In this document: positions 14,205 to 22,151 of the stretch, one piece after another
Layout of the letters: each line of letters starts with the position of its first letter
How positions within the stretch are numbered: the first letter of the stretch is position 1
From: Candidatus Pacearchaeota archaeon
GTDB taxonomy: Archaea > Nanobdellota > Nanobdellia > Pacearchaeales > GW2011-AR1
Reading direction: 5' to 3'
NCBI GenBank assembly: GCA_017609795.1
Contig: JAFCDH010000019.1
Span: 1 to 27,130, forward strand
DNA length: 27,130 nt
Notes under the pieces: model-generated
Database searches by the model: none
What the model saw: the letters and a program-made list of their open reading frames with translations, nothing else
What the model was told of the DNA's origin: nothing
Made by a program: the position numbers and the translations under genes

Positions 14205-16532
14205 TCATATCACCTTAACATCAAACTTCCCTGTTTCTATATCTTTAGCATTTGTAACATCTTTCAAATCTTGCAAAACATTTTTTAAAACCTCTATATC
14301 TGCTTTTTCAAGAGTTAAAATAATCTTAACATTCATTGGTTTTTTAGCTTTTGTTTTCTCTTGTCTAATTTTCTTTAAAACCTCTAAAAATAATTCAAAT
14401 TCACCAGCATCTGCTTGTTTTTCAGATTTAGGCCATCTTGTTAAATGAATACTTTTTATCTTTTCTGTTTTCTTAAAATGATTTTGATAAATTTCTTCTG
14501 TAATAAAAGGCATTATAGGTGCAATTAATTTCAAAATTGCAAGAAGTGATTTATATAATGTATATTGAGCAGAAAGTTTTCTATCTCCTTTTTCATTATA
14601 AATCCTTTTTTTAATAATTTCTAAATAATTATCACAAAAATCATGCCAAAAAAACTTTTCTGTTTCAGCTTTTGCTTTTGAATACTCATATTTTTCAAAA
14701 GCTTGTGTACAATTAATAACTAAAGAATTTAATTTTTTTAAAAAAAGCTCATCAATTTTCTCTAACTTATTTGGTTTTTCTTTTTTATAATTTCTTAAAT
14801 TCATAAAAACAAATCTTGAAGCATTAAAAAGTTTATTTATAAATTTCTTCCCAGTAACTAAATCTTTTTCCTGATAATCTGAATCTTCTCCTAATTTGCT
14901 TCCTGCTGCCCAAAATCTTAAAGCATCTGCACCATATTCTTGCAAAATCAGTTCTGTTTGAATCCCTGTTCCTTTGCTTTTTGACATTTTTTCTCCACCT
15001 AATGTAACATAACCTGAAATCATAACATTATTCCAAGGAATCTTATTTTCCTGATATAAAGATTTAACAATAGTATAAAATGCCCATGTTCTTATTATAT
15101 CATGAGCTTGAGGTCTTAATGAAAAAGGAATTTTAATCTTATTATCAATTAAACTTAAAGCAATTTGAGGTGTTAATGAAGAAGTTGCCCAAGTATCTAA
15201 AACTTTTTTCTCAGGTTCTGCAACTCCAGAACATCTAGGACATTTCTTTTTAATTTGAATAGGATCTATTGGCAATTCTTTTTCATTAGGTAAAATAATT
15301 TTATTACATTTTTTACACTCCCAAACAGGAATAGGAACACCAAAATGTCTCTCCCTAGAAATACTCCAATCCCATTCTAAACCCTTAACCCAATTTTTAT
15401 ATCTCTTAAACATAAATTTAGGATACCAATCAACTTTTTTTCCTTGTTCAATTAATTTTCTTTTTTTATTTAATATTTTAATAAACCATTGTTCTGTTGT
15501 TATAAATTCTATTTCACACCCACATTTATCATGAACATTAACAACATGATTAATTTTTTTCTGCCCTTTAATTAAACCTTTTCTTCTTAAATCATTTAAA
15601 ACTTTTTCTCTTGCTTGTTCAATTTTAAGCCCATCATAATCTCCAAAATTAAGAGTTCCATTTGGGTTTATAATTAAGACTGGTTTTAATTTATGTCTGT
15701 TAATAGCTTCAACATCAAATTTATCTCCATAAGAACAAACCATTAAAACCCCTGTCCCTTTTTCCATTTCAGCAGATTCATCAGCAAGAATAGGAACCTC
15801 AAAATCAAATAAAGGGACTTTTGCTTTTTTACCAATTAAATGCTTGTGTTTTTTATCTTTAGGATTAATAAAAACACCTACACAAGCAGGCAATAATTCT
15901 GGTCTTGTTGTTGCAATTAATAAATCTTTACCATCTACTTTAAATCTTAGAGTTGAAAATAAACCAATTCCTGGTCTATCTTCAAGTTCTGCTTGAGCAA
16001 TTGCAGTCTGACATTCAGAGCACCACAAAGTTGGAAACTGTTTTTTATAAATAAATCCTTTTTTAAAAAGTTCAATAAAAGATTTTTGAGAAACTTTTTG
16101 ACTATTTTTATCAATAGTAGAATAATAAATATCATAATCAGCAGAGATTCCCAAATTTTTATAATCTTCTATAAACCCTGGAGTCATCTTTTTTATAGTT
16201 TTCAAACATAATTCTATAAATTCTGCTCTTGACATACTCTTACTCTTTATTTTATTTATTTTTTCAACAAATCTTTCAGTAGGCAATCCATTATCATCTG
16301 TTCCAAAGGGGTAAAAAACATTACCAATCATTCTTCTAAATCTAACAATAAAATCTTGCTGAGCATAAGAAAAAGAATGCCCAAGATGCATAGCTCCAGA
16401 AACATAAGGAGGAGGAGTATCTATAGAATAAATTTTACCTTTTCTTTTAGCATCAAATTTGTAAACCCTCTCCCTTTTCCAATATTCTTTGCATTTTTTC
16501 TCTGTTTTTTGAATATTATATTTCTCAGCCAT
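14205..16532 (-). CDS. valS: Valyl-tRNA synthetase
   Basis: A 775-residue class I synthetase that charges tRNA-Val and edits Thr. The HIGH motif is HLGH (49-52) after PPPYVSGAM, and KMSKS lies near residue 514 in GYVTLGGEKMSKSKGT. GTDDNGLPTERFVEK is typical of archaeal ValRS. The CP1 editing domain is present with LLIATTRPELLPACVGVFIN and DLLIATTRPE, the T-R-P-E motif. PTLWCSECQTAIAQAELED distinguishes Val from Ile and Leu enzymes. WDWSISRERHFGVPIPVW is followed by a CKKC and CPRC zinc pair. The anticodon-binding helical domain covers about 570-700. The bacterial C-terminal coiled-coil arm is absent and the length is short, as in archaea. A TATA-like CTTTAAAATC about 28 nt upstream suggests a leaderless mRNA. 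Confidence 0.93.
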   Translation of the reverse strand: MAEKYNIQKTEKKCKEYWKRERVYKFDAKRKGKIYSIDTPPPYVSGAMHLGHSFSYAQQDFIVRFRRMIGNVFYPFGTDDNGLPTERFVEKINKIKSKSMSRAEFIELCLKTIKKMTPGFIEDYKNLGISADYDIYYSTIDKNSQKVSQKSFIELFKKGFIYKKQFPTLWCSECQTAIAQAELEDRPGIGLFSTLRFKVDGKDLLIATTRPELLPACVGVFINPKDKKHKHLIGKKAKVPLFDFEVPILADESAEMEKGTGVLMVCSYGDKFDVEAINRHKLKPVLIINPNGTLNFGDYDGLKIEQAREKVLNDLRRKGLIKGQKKINHVVNVHDKCGCEIEFITTEQWFIKILNKKRKLIEQGKKVDWYPKFMFKRYKNWVKGLEWDWSISRERHFGVPIPVWECKKCNKIILPNEKELPIDPIQIKKKCPRCSGVAEPEKKVLDTWATSSLTPQIALSLIDNKIKIPFSLRPQAHDIIRTWAFYTIVKSLYQENKIPWNNVMISGYVTLGGEKMSKSKGTGIQTELILQEYGADALRFWAAGSKLGEDSDYQEKDLVTGKKFINKLFNASRFVFMNLRNYKKEKPNKLEKIDELFLKKLNSLVINCTQAFEKYEYSKAKAETEKFFWHDFCDNYLEIIKKRIYNEKGDRKLSAQYTLYKSLLAILKLIAPIMPFITEEIYQNHFKKTEKIKSIHLTRWPKSEKQADAGEFELFLEVLKKIRQEKTKAKKPMNVKIILTLEKADIEVLKNVLQDLKDVTNAKDIETGKFDVKVI

Positions 16533-16641
16533 ATCTAAACTTATGAAGCTTAGATTTTAAAGTTTGTGTTTGATATTTTATAAAAAAATCTCTCAATTCT
16601 TTACTTAATATCCTAATAAGAATACAGCCATTTAATTATGT

Positions 16642-16684
16642 GTTTAAGCTACTCAAATAATTAAGCTTTAAAATTTATAAAAAT
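16642..16684 (+). repeat. Orphan plus-strand copy of the dispersed module
   Basis: TTTAAGCTACTCAAATAATT followed by AAGCTTTAAAATTTATAAAA. It lies between two minus-strand genes (valS and the small membrane protein), so it has no plus-strand gene directly downstream. Confidence 0.5.
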
Positions 16685-16704
16685 ACTAGTTGAAAATCCA
16701 AAAA

Positions 16705-16926
16705 TCAATTCCTTCTTAAAACACTCCAACCCATCCCAGAAAGCAAACCAGTAGCAAGAGAAATCAAAGCATAAATATTATTTTTACTTAAACCAACAAC
16801 ACTTCCTGTTATTCCTGTAAAAAAGAAAAAAGATATAACAAAACTAGTAATTGAAATCATTCCTAGAACTTTACTCAATGCTGCTCTTACAAAGGATCTT
16901 AAAAATCCTTTTAATGAATTTTCCAT
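16705..16926 (-). CDS. Small two-helix membrane protein, hypothetical
   Basis: A 73-residue protein with a short amphipathic N-terminus (KGFLRSFVRAALSKVLG) and two membrane helices (SITSFVISFFFFTGITGSVV and NIYALISLATGLLSGMGWSV), ending in a basic LRRN. I do not recognise the family. A TATA-like TTTTTATAG about 27 nt before the ATG supports expression from its own promoter. It precedes valS on the same strand by about 170 bp, so co-transcription is possible but not shown. Confidence 0.6.
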   Translation of the reverse strand: MENSLKGFLRSFVRAALSKVLGMISITSFVISFFFFTGITGSVVGLSKNNIYALISLATGLLSGMGWSVLRRN

Positions 16927-17061
16927 AAAAATAAATTAATTCTAAACTATAAAAAGCTTTTTAAACAAGCTCTTATTGTAAAATTTAATTAGAATAAGAA
17001 TAAACTAATATCTTAAAAAAATATTATGATACACCAAACATAAGATTAAGCTAATAAAATC

Positions 17062-17100
17062 AAAATTAAGCCACTCATAAAAAAGCTAAAAGATATAAAA
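17062..17100 (+). promoter_or_regulatory. Dispersed module upstream of the Sec61-beta gene
   Basis: AAAATTAAGCCACTCATAAA is followed by AAGCTAAAAGATATAAAA. A partial second copy (AGATTAAGCTAATAAAATC) lies just before at 17043, and the box TATCTTAAAAAAATATTATG at about 17010-17029. Confidence 0.5.
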
Positions 17101-17153
17101 AGATTCCAATTAAAAAATATTTATTAAATTTCAGTTAAAAAAACAAAAATAAA

Positions 17154-17321
17154 ATGGCAAATCAAGGAATATCAATGCCTTCTGGAGCAGGAGGATTAAT
17201 GCGATATAGTGAAGAATATAAAAGCAGGCTTAAAATAAAACCTGCACATGTAGTTTTATTTATAATTTTAATGATAGTTCTTGTTACCGCTCTAAAACTC
17301 TTCTTTCCTATTTCAGTATAA
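17154..17321 (+). CDS. secG: Preprotein translocase subunit Sec61-beta
   Basis: A 55-residue single-pass membrane protein. SMPSGAGGLMRYSEEYKSRL is the typical cytosolic segment of archaeal Sec61-beta (the M-P-S-x-x-A-G-L/I-x-R-Y pattern), followed by KIKPAHVVLFIILMIVLVTA as the single membrane helix and a short outside tail (LKLFFPISV). It is the small tail-anchored subunit of the SecYEG/Sec61 channel. Length and order agree with the family. The ORF is from ATG 17154 to TAA 17319-17321. It lies 120 bp before the NAC gene, so an export subunit and a nascent-chain factor sit next to each other. Confidence 0.93.
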   Translation: MANQGISMPSGAGGLMRYSEEYKSRLKIKPAHVVLFIILMIVLVTALKLFFPISV

Positions 17322-17415
17322 ACACTAAATTAATAATTAACCTATATCTTATAAAATATAACATGATAAAATCAGATAACATAAGTTAAACAATCATAAA
17401 CACCTCTTAATTGAA

Positions 17416-17423
17416 CTTATAAG
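17416..17423 (+). promoter_or_regulatory. TATA box of the NAC gene
   Basis: CTTATAAG is centred about 22 nt before the ATG at 17442 and is followed by the frequent GATATTAATAAAAAC stretch. A degenerate module copy (CACCTCTTAATTGAA) precedes it. Confidence 0.55.
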
Positions 17424-17441
17424 ATATTAATAAAAACAAAA

Positions 17442-17816
17442 ATGTTTCCAGGATTAAACCCAAAAAAAATGCAAGCAATGATGAAAAAAATGGGCATAGC
17501 TCAGCAATCAATCCCTGCTAATAAAGTTATAATTGAAAAAGATGATGGAAATATAATAATTGAAAACCCTTCTATAGTAAAAATAAATATGCAAGGGCAA
17601 ACTAATTTTCAAATTTCTGGAGATATTTCTAAAGAAGGAGAAAGTGAAGAAGAAGATGAAGATGAAGAAACTAACTTAAGTGAAGAACAAGGAGACACAA
17701 CACAAGAAGATATTAAAACAATTATAGAAAAAACAAATTGTTTAGAACAAGAAGCAAAAATAGCTTATGAAAAAGCAGACAAAGATTTAGCTGAGGCGAT
17801 TTTAAGTTTGAGTTGA
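17442..17816 (+). CDS. nac: Nascent polypeptide-associated complex protein
   Basis: A 124-residue archaeal NAC, which forms a homodimer at the ribosome exit tunnel and shields new chains. MFPGLNPKKMQAMMKKMGI is the conserved N-terminal ribosome-binding start. The NAC barrel covers about 20-62 (KVIIEKDDGNIIIENPSIVK, then FQISGDI). An acidic linker (EGESEEEDEDEETNLSEEQ) follows. A UBA domain closes the protein (DIKTIIEKTNCLEQEAKIAY and AEAILSLS). All parts are in the expected order and length. Confidence 0.95.
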   Translation: MFPGLNPKKMQAMMKKMGIAQQSIPANKVIIEKDDGNIIIENPSIVKINMQGQTNFQISGDISKEGESEEEDEDEETNLSEEQGDTTQEDIKTIIEKTNCLEQEAKIAYEKADKDLAEAILSLS

Positions 17817-17873
17817 AAAATAAACAACCACTTTTTTTAATATTTTTAGACATAATCATACTAAACCTATCTC

Positions 17874-17920
17874 AAATTAAGTGAGTCATAACATAGCTCA
17901 AAGTTTATAGAAATATAAAT
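17874..17920 (+). promoter_or_regulatory. Dispersed module copy between NAC and the small ORF
   Basis: AATTAAGTGAGTCATAACAT, then AGCTCAAAG, then TTTATAGAAATATAAAT. The part TCATAACATAGCTCAAAG is nearly the same as in copies at 19403, 19501 and 22809. A separate TATA box (TTTATAAA, 17952-17959) lies further downstream. Confidence 0.5.
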
Positions 17921-17987
17921 TAAACAAAATAATAAGAATCAAAAATAAACATTTATAAATACAAACAACTTCTAAAATATCACTTCA

Positions 17988-18010
17988 ATTAATAGCCTTT
18001 GGCTTTTAAT
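17988..18010 (+). promoter_or_regulatory. Hairpin in the leader of the 47-residue ORF
   Basis: ATTAATAGCC pairs with GGCTTTTAAT across TTT (10-bp stem with one T-T mismatch). With a TATA box at 17952-17959, transcription should begin near 17980, which puts this hairpin at the 5' end of a leader of about 55 nt. A Shine-Dalgarno AGGTGA (18022-18027) follows before the ATG. Confidence 0.5.
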
Positions 18011-18036
18011 AACAAAAAAACAGGTGAAAACAAAAA

Positions 18037-18180
18037 ATGATAGAGAAATTAAGAGGGATATTTTTAGTAATAAGTGCAACTTTTCTTCATTATATCTCTG
18101 TTTATGGTATTAATTACAAAAGACTTTTATCAGATTTCACTTATCATAAAGGAAAAAGAATAATGAGTTGTTTTAAGTAA
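18037..18180 (+). CDS. Small hypothetical protein, 47 residues
   Basis: ORF from ATG 18037 to TAA 18178-18180. It has one hydrophobic stretch (GIFLVISATFLHYISVYGI) that may span the membrane, and a basic C-terminus (HKGKRIMSCFK). I do not recognise the family. Support for a real gene comes from its signals: a TATA box at 17952-17959, a leader with a hairpin and a good Shine-Dalgarno AGGTGA ten bases before the start. Most neighbours have neither leader nor Shine-Dalgarno, so this gene may be under different translational control. Confidence 0.5.
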   Translation: MIEKLRGIFLVISATFLHYISVYGINYKRLLSDFTYHKGKRIMSCFK

Positions 18181-18293
18181 CTTTCTAAATATTCCATAAA
18201 CTTCTTGTATTTGATTAAACATATATCCTTAAACACATAATCTTATTAATATTTTTTAGTTTATTTCTATATAAATAATTACAAATCCAAAAC

Positions 18294-18758
18294 ATGGAAA
18301 AATTCCAAGAAAATCTAAAAGAAGCTATTAAAGCCTTACAAATAGCAGATCATATGACTTATGTAACTTTTCCCCTTGTAAAAGAACAAAGGCTTATTTT
18401 AAAAATATTTGATGAAATCTATAAATCAATAATTGGTTGTATAAATGCTATATTAAATTATGAGTATTTATACAAAAGAATCAAACTTTACACAGGTAAT
18501 AAAGATAATATGCAGACTTTTGTAGATAAATGTGCAAAAGATTACACTTTAAATAACGAACAAATCAAAAAAATTAAAGAAATTTTAGAAATAAACAAAA
18601 GACACAAACAAAGTGCTATGGAATTTATTAAAAAAGATAAGGTAGTTATTCTCTCAGATAGTCTAAAAACACAAGTTCTTAACATTCAAATCATAAAACA
18701 ATACCTTTTACTTGCAAAAGAACTATTAATAAAGGTTAATGAAAAAGTAAAAGAATAA
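18294..18758 (+). CDS. Hypothetical helical protein (first of a related pair)
   Basis: A 154-residue, all-helical, soluble protein. I do not know the function. The start KALQIADHMTYVTFPLVKEQ resembles the start of the protein at 18899 (SSDHLLYVSMKYTK): both have a DH-x-x-YV motif followed by Lys and a long helix, so they appear related. The N-terminal half (IFDEIYKSIIGCINAILNYE and YLYKRIKLY) looks like a helical hairpin. No membrane segment, metal site or HEPN-type R-x4-6-H is present. A TATA-like TTCTATATAAAT about 26 nt before the ATG suggests a leaderless mRNA. Confidence 0.65.
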   Translation: MEKFQENLKEAIKALQIADHMTYVTFPLVKEQRLILKIFDEIYKSIIGCINAILNYEYLYKRIKLYTGNKDNMQTFVDKCAKDYTLNNEQIKKIKEILEINKRHKQSAMEFIKKDKVVILSDSLKTQVLNIQIIKQYLLLAKELLIKVNEKVKE

Positions 18759-18898
18759 AACCAACATTTATATAGAAGTTATACCTTTCATTTAAACCTC
18801 TTTTTACACCCTTTAGCTAAAGAAGGTAATATATCAAATATGAAAAAATATCAGTAAAATAACTAAATACTAGTATCTCTGAAACACTTGAAAAAATA

Positions 18899-19330
18899 AT
18901 GAAAGAAAAGATAAGTTCAGATCATCTGCTTTATGTTAGTATGAAATACACTAAAACATGTGATGTTATGATAAATCTCATAAAAAGATGGAAAATAATG
19001 ATGGATTATGCTTTTGATGGGCTTTTAGAAAAAGCAAAAAAGAAAAAAAAGATTAAAAAGATTCCAACCGCCCCAAAGCTAAAAATAGACATAATAAAGA
19101 AAATTTTCAAGAAAAGCCCTGAAGTAATAGATGCTGTTAAAGAATATGAGATGTTTAAACTAATTGAAATACTTAAAAAAAACAAGGCAGGGGAATTTAG
19201 AAAAGGGGTTTGTTTAACAATTACATACAAAGGAGAAGAAATTAGAGTAGATTTAGATAAATTAAAAGAATATTCTGAAATTCTCGAAAAATTTATAAAT
19301 TACACTAAGTTATACCTTACATCTAAATAA
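18899..19330 (+). CDS. Hypothetical helical protein (second of a related pair)
   Basis: A 143-residue, mostly helical, basic protein. It begins with SSDHLLYVSMKYTKTCDVMI, similar in pattern to the beginning of the protein at 18294. A lysine-rich middle (LEKAKKKKKIKKIPTAPKL) separates two helical parts, and the C-terminal part contains LTITYKGEEIRVDLDKLKEY, which suggests one beta hairpin. No known catalytic motif is seen. It lies 140 bp after its relative on the same strand. A partnership of the two is a reasonable inference, but no function is claimed. Confidence 0.62.
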   Translation: MKEKISSDHLLYVSMKYTKTCDVMINLIKRWKIMMDYAFDGLLEKAKKKKKIKKIPTAPKLKIDIIKKIFKKSPEVIDAVKEYEMFKLIEILKKNKAGEFRKGVCLTITYKGEEIRVDLDKLKEYSEILEKFINYTKLYLTSK

Positions 19331-19630
19331 AAATAGAGGATAATAAAACTTATAATCTATAAAATTAATATGTTAATGTAATATTGATAGCTATAAAATA
19401 AACTTAAGCTATTCATAACAAGGCTCAAAGTTTCATAGAAATTCCAAAATAAATTAAAAAATATCTATAATTTATAAAAATTAAAGTTATAAAGATGAAA
19501 AGATTAAGCCACTCATAACATAGCTTGATTGCGCTTATAAAGATATAAGTTAAAAAATAAAAAAATAACAATCAAAGGTTACTATCAAAGGAAAGGTGAC
19601 TTGTTAGGAAAACCTTGGTTTTCATACGAT
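19331..19630 (+). other. 300-bp region before the minD-like gene
   Basis: No gene is seen. It carries two tandemly placed copies of the dispersed module, 19403-19446 (CTTAAGCTATTCATAACAAG, then GCTCAAAG) and 19501-19550, with TATCTATAATTTATAAAAAT between. The rest is an expected 5' leader (about 19565-19630) with AAGGTT at 19575-19580 able to pair with AACCTT at 19611-19616. Confidence 0.55.
19501..19550 (+). promoter_or_regulatory. minD-like gene promoter: best-preserved dispersed module
   Basis: AGATTAAGCCACTCATAACA, then TAGCTTGATTGCG, then CTTATAAAGATATAAG with the TATA box at 19534-19542. It contains every part of the module in order and can serve as the reference copy. Confidence 0.65.
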
Positions 19631-20404
19631 ATGGCAAAAGTATATGCAATAATTTCAGGTAAAGGAGGAGTTGGAAAAACAACAAGTGCAATAAATTTAG
19701 GAACTTGTCTAAATGAATTAGGAGAAGATGTTATTATTGTTGATGGAAATTTAACTACTCCTAATGTTGGGATTCATTTAGGAGCTCCAATTGTTCCAAT
19801 AACACTTAATCATGTTTTAAATAATCAAGCAAAACTAGAAGATGCTATTTATGAACATGAATCAGGAACAAAAATAATGCCTGCTTCTCTTTCTTTAAAA
19901 GAAACTAAAAAAATTAATCCTAAAAAACTTGCAGAAATATCAAAAAAACTAAAAAAAATAACAAATCATGTGTTAATTGACTGTGCAGCAGGACTTGGAG
20001 AAGAAGCTAAATCTGCAATAAGAGCTGCAGATGAAATAATTATTATAGCAAATCCTGAAATTTCTTCTATAACAGATGCTTTAAAAACAATAAAATTATC
20101 AGAAGAAATGCATACCCCAGTTAAAGGACTTATAATTACAAGATATAAAGGTAAAAAAACAGATATGTCTGTTCCAAATATAAAAGATATGTTAGAAGTT
20201 CCATTAATAGGTATTATTCCAGAAGATGAAGCAGTAAGAGAATCACAAGTAATAAAAAACCCAGTGATTATTACTCATCCTAAAAGTAAAGCAGCTAAAA
20301 GTTATGACACTGCATCAAGAAGAATGCTTGGACAAGATATTGAACTTGAACCTTTTAAAAGAGGATTTTTCATCACTTTATTTAGAGGGTTAGGGTTTGG
20401 GTGA
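19631..20404 (+). CDS. minD: MinD/ParA-like P-loop ATPase
   Basis: From ATG 19631 the protein has 257 residues and starts AKVYAIISGKGGVGKTT, the deviant Walker A of the MinD/ParA family at residues 11-18, with both lysines. VIIVDGNLTTPNVGIHLG is the switch region and HVLIDCAAGLGEEAKSAI holds the Walker B Asp. The end RGFFITLFRGLGFG could be a membrane-targeting amphipathic helix, as in MinD. Archaeal members position cell structures or load complexes; the cargo is unknown. A TTG at 19601 would add ten residues and has GGTGA directly before it, but the family start agrees with 19631. The transcript has a leader of about 65 nt. The next gene follows after 2 nt. Confidence 0.85.
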   Translation: MAKVYAIISGKGGVGKTTSAINLGTCLNELGEDVIIVDGNLTTPNVGIHLGAPIVPITLNHVLNNQAKLEDAIYEHESGTKIMPASLSLKETKKINPKKLAEISKKLKKITNHVLIDCAAGLGEEAKSAIRAADEIIIIANPEISSITDALKTIKLSEEMHTPVKGLIITRYKGKKTDMSVPNIKDMLEVPLIGIIPEDEAVRESQVIKNPVIITHPKSKAAKSYDTASRRMLGQDIELEPFKRGFFITLFRGLGFG

Positions 20405-20406
20405 AA

Positions 20407-20745
20407 ATGGTAGAAGGAATTGTATCTTTTTCAGACTGGCAAAAACTTGATTTAAAAACAGCTGAAATACTTGAAGTTGAAGATATAGATAAAGCAGATA
20501 AGCTTTACAAACTTAAAATAGATTTAGGAACAGAAACTATAACTTTAGTTGCTGGTTTAAAACCTTATTATAATAAACAAGAATTAGAAGGAAAAAGAGT
20601 TATTGTTTTCACAAACTTAAAACCTAAAACCATCAAAGGAATTGAAAGCAAAGGAATGATTTTAGCAGTTTCAAATTCAGACAAAAGCGAAGTAAAACTT
20701 CTTCAAACAGATGGAGTTGTTGAATTAGGATGTAAGGTTAGTTGA
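20407..20745 (+). CDS. metG2: Free-standing MetRS beta subunit / tRNA-binding domain
   Basis: A 112-residue OB-fold protein of the EMAPII/Trbp111 type. SFSDWQKLDLKTAEILEVED is the conserved opening. KLYKLKIDLGTETITLVAGL and VIVFTNLKPKTIKGIESKGM complete the tRNA-binding OB fold, with the typical SKGMILA. In most bacteria this is the C-terminal domain of MetRS; in archaea and Aquifex it can be a separate beta subunit. ATG 20407 has GGTGA four bases upstream, formed by the end of the minD-like gene, so translation is probably coupled. A GTG at 20401 would add two residues. The end overlaps the end of the MetRS gene on the other strand by 8 bp. Confidence 0.88.
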   Translation: MVEGIVSFSDWQKLDLKTAEILEVEDIDKADKLYKLKIDLGTETITLVAGLKPYYNKQELEGKRVIVFTNLKPKTIKGIESKGMILAVSNSDKSEVKLLQTDGVVELGCKVS

Positions 20746-22121
20746 TTTTCCCAAACAATATCTTCCCTTTCTTAATCTTTCCAACCTTAATAGGCTTCTT
20801 AATTTCATCAAATTTAATTTTAAATCCAATTTGCTTTGCAATCTTCTCACTTGTTTCAGGAATAAATGGCCATAACAAAATTCCAATTCCCTTAATACTA
20901 TCTACTAATTCATATACAACCTTTTTATTCTTTGTTTCCCAAGGTTTTGTTTTTTGAACATACTCATTACAAACATCAATAAACTCAAAAATCAAATTCA
21001 ATGCTTTATCTAATTTATATTCTTTAATAAGTTTCTCAATTTCTTTCAATTTCAATTTATTTAATAATTTATTTTCACACTTTTCAATCCCATATTTTTC
21101 AGCTAAAGTTGTAACTCTTAAAACCAAATTCCCAAGTTTATTTGCAAGTTCATTATTATGGCGTTCAATTAAAATCTTCTCAGAATAATCAAAATCATCA
21201 AATACAGAACCTCTTAACAAAGAATATCGAACAGCATCTGCCCCATATTTATCTACTAATCTAATTGGATCAATAACATTACCTAAACTTTTACTTATTT
21301 TCTTTCCACCTAAATTCAAATATCCATGAACTAATAATTTTTTAGGTAATTCATAACCAGCAGATAATAAGATTCTTTCCAATAACATGGATATCAGCAG
21401 GCCAATTCCCAGAAGCGCCAGTAAGATAATTCGTAAGTGCATCTAGCCAAACATAAATTTTAAAATCTTTATCTATAGGAGAATCAATTCCCCAATTTAA
21501 ATTACTTCGAGAAACACACAAATTTCTCAATTCTTCATTTTTTAATCTTGATAAAATCTCCTTTTTCCTTGAAACAGGAATAATATAATTTTCTATAAAT
21601 TTAATTATCTGATTCCTATATTTGCTTAATTTAAAGAAATAAGCTTCTTCAGATAGCCATTCAGGTTTTTTATCATGCTCAGGACATTTTCCATTAACTA
21701 ATTCTTTTTCAGTAATAAAAGATTCACAACCTTTACAATAATGCCCTTCATATTTTCCTTTATAAATTTCTCCTTTATCATAAACTTTTTTAAAAATCTC
21801 TTGAGCAACTTTTACATGTCTTTTCTCAGTTGTCTTAATAAAATCATCATAATCTATATTCAACTTTTTGCATAATTCAATAAATAGTTTAGAATTTTTA
21901 TCTACGAATTTTTGAACAGGAATTCCTTGTTCTTTAGCAACTTGAGCATTTTTTTGAGCATTTTCATCTGTTCCAGTTAAAAACCAAACATCTTTTCCTT
22001 TCAATTTATACCATCTTACTATAGCATCAGCTATTATTTTCTCAAATGCGTGTCCGCAATGTGGGGGAGCATTAACATAATCTATTGCAGTTGTAACATA
22101 AAATTTTTTATTATTTACCAT
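20738..22121 (-). pseudogene. metG: Methionyl-tRNA synthetase, broken by a small deletion with frameshift
   Basis: Two minus-strand frames make one bacterial-type MetRS. The first (ATG 22121, residues 1-249) has HCGH as the HIGH motif (21-24), LTGTDENAQKNAQ, a CKGC...CPEH zinc knuckle and VWLDALTNYL, then reaches NWPADIHVIGK and loses frame at about 21374. The second frame resumes at ILLSAGYELPKK (from 21373) and continues with LVHGYLNLGG, KKISKSLGN (KMSKS) and the helical anticodon-binding domain to 20738. About 13 residues that normally lie between (pattern DI-x-x-FH-x-x-x-WPA) are missing, so roughly 38 nt are gone. They carry parts of the methionine pocket. The tRNA-binding domain is encoded separately at 20407. 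A leaderless TATA lies upstream. Confidence 0.85.
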
Positions 22122-22151
22122 AGAAATAACACAAGAAAAGCATATAAAAAA

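Noticed and set aside
15947..16211. Two ORFs in other frames inside valS
   Set aside because: They lie wholly in the well-conserved ValRS editing and catalytic region.
18294..18758. HEPN-type ribonuclease
   Set aside because: The helical content is suggestive, but no R-x4-6-H active site is present and no nucleotidyltransferase partner is adjacent.
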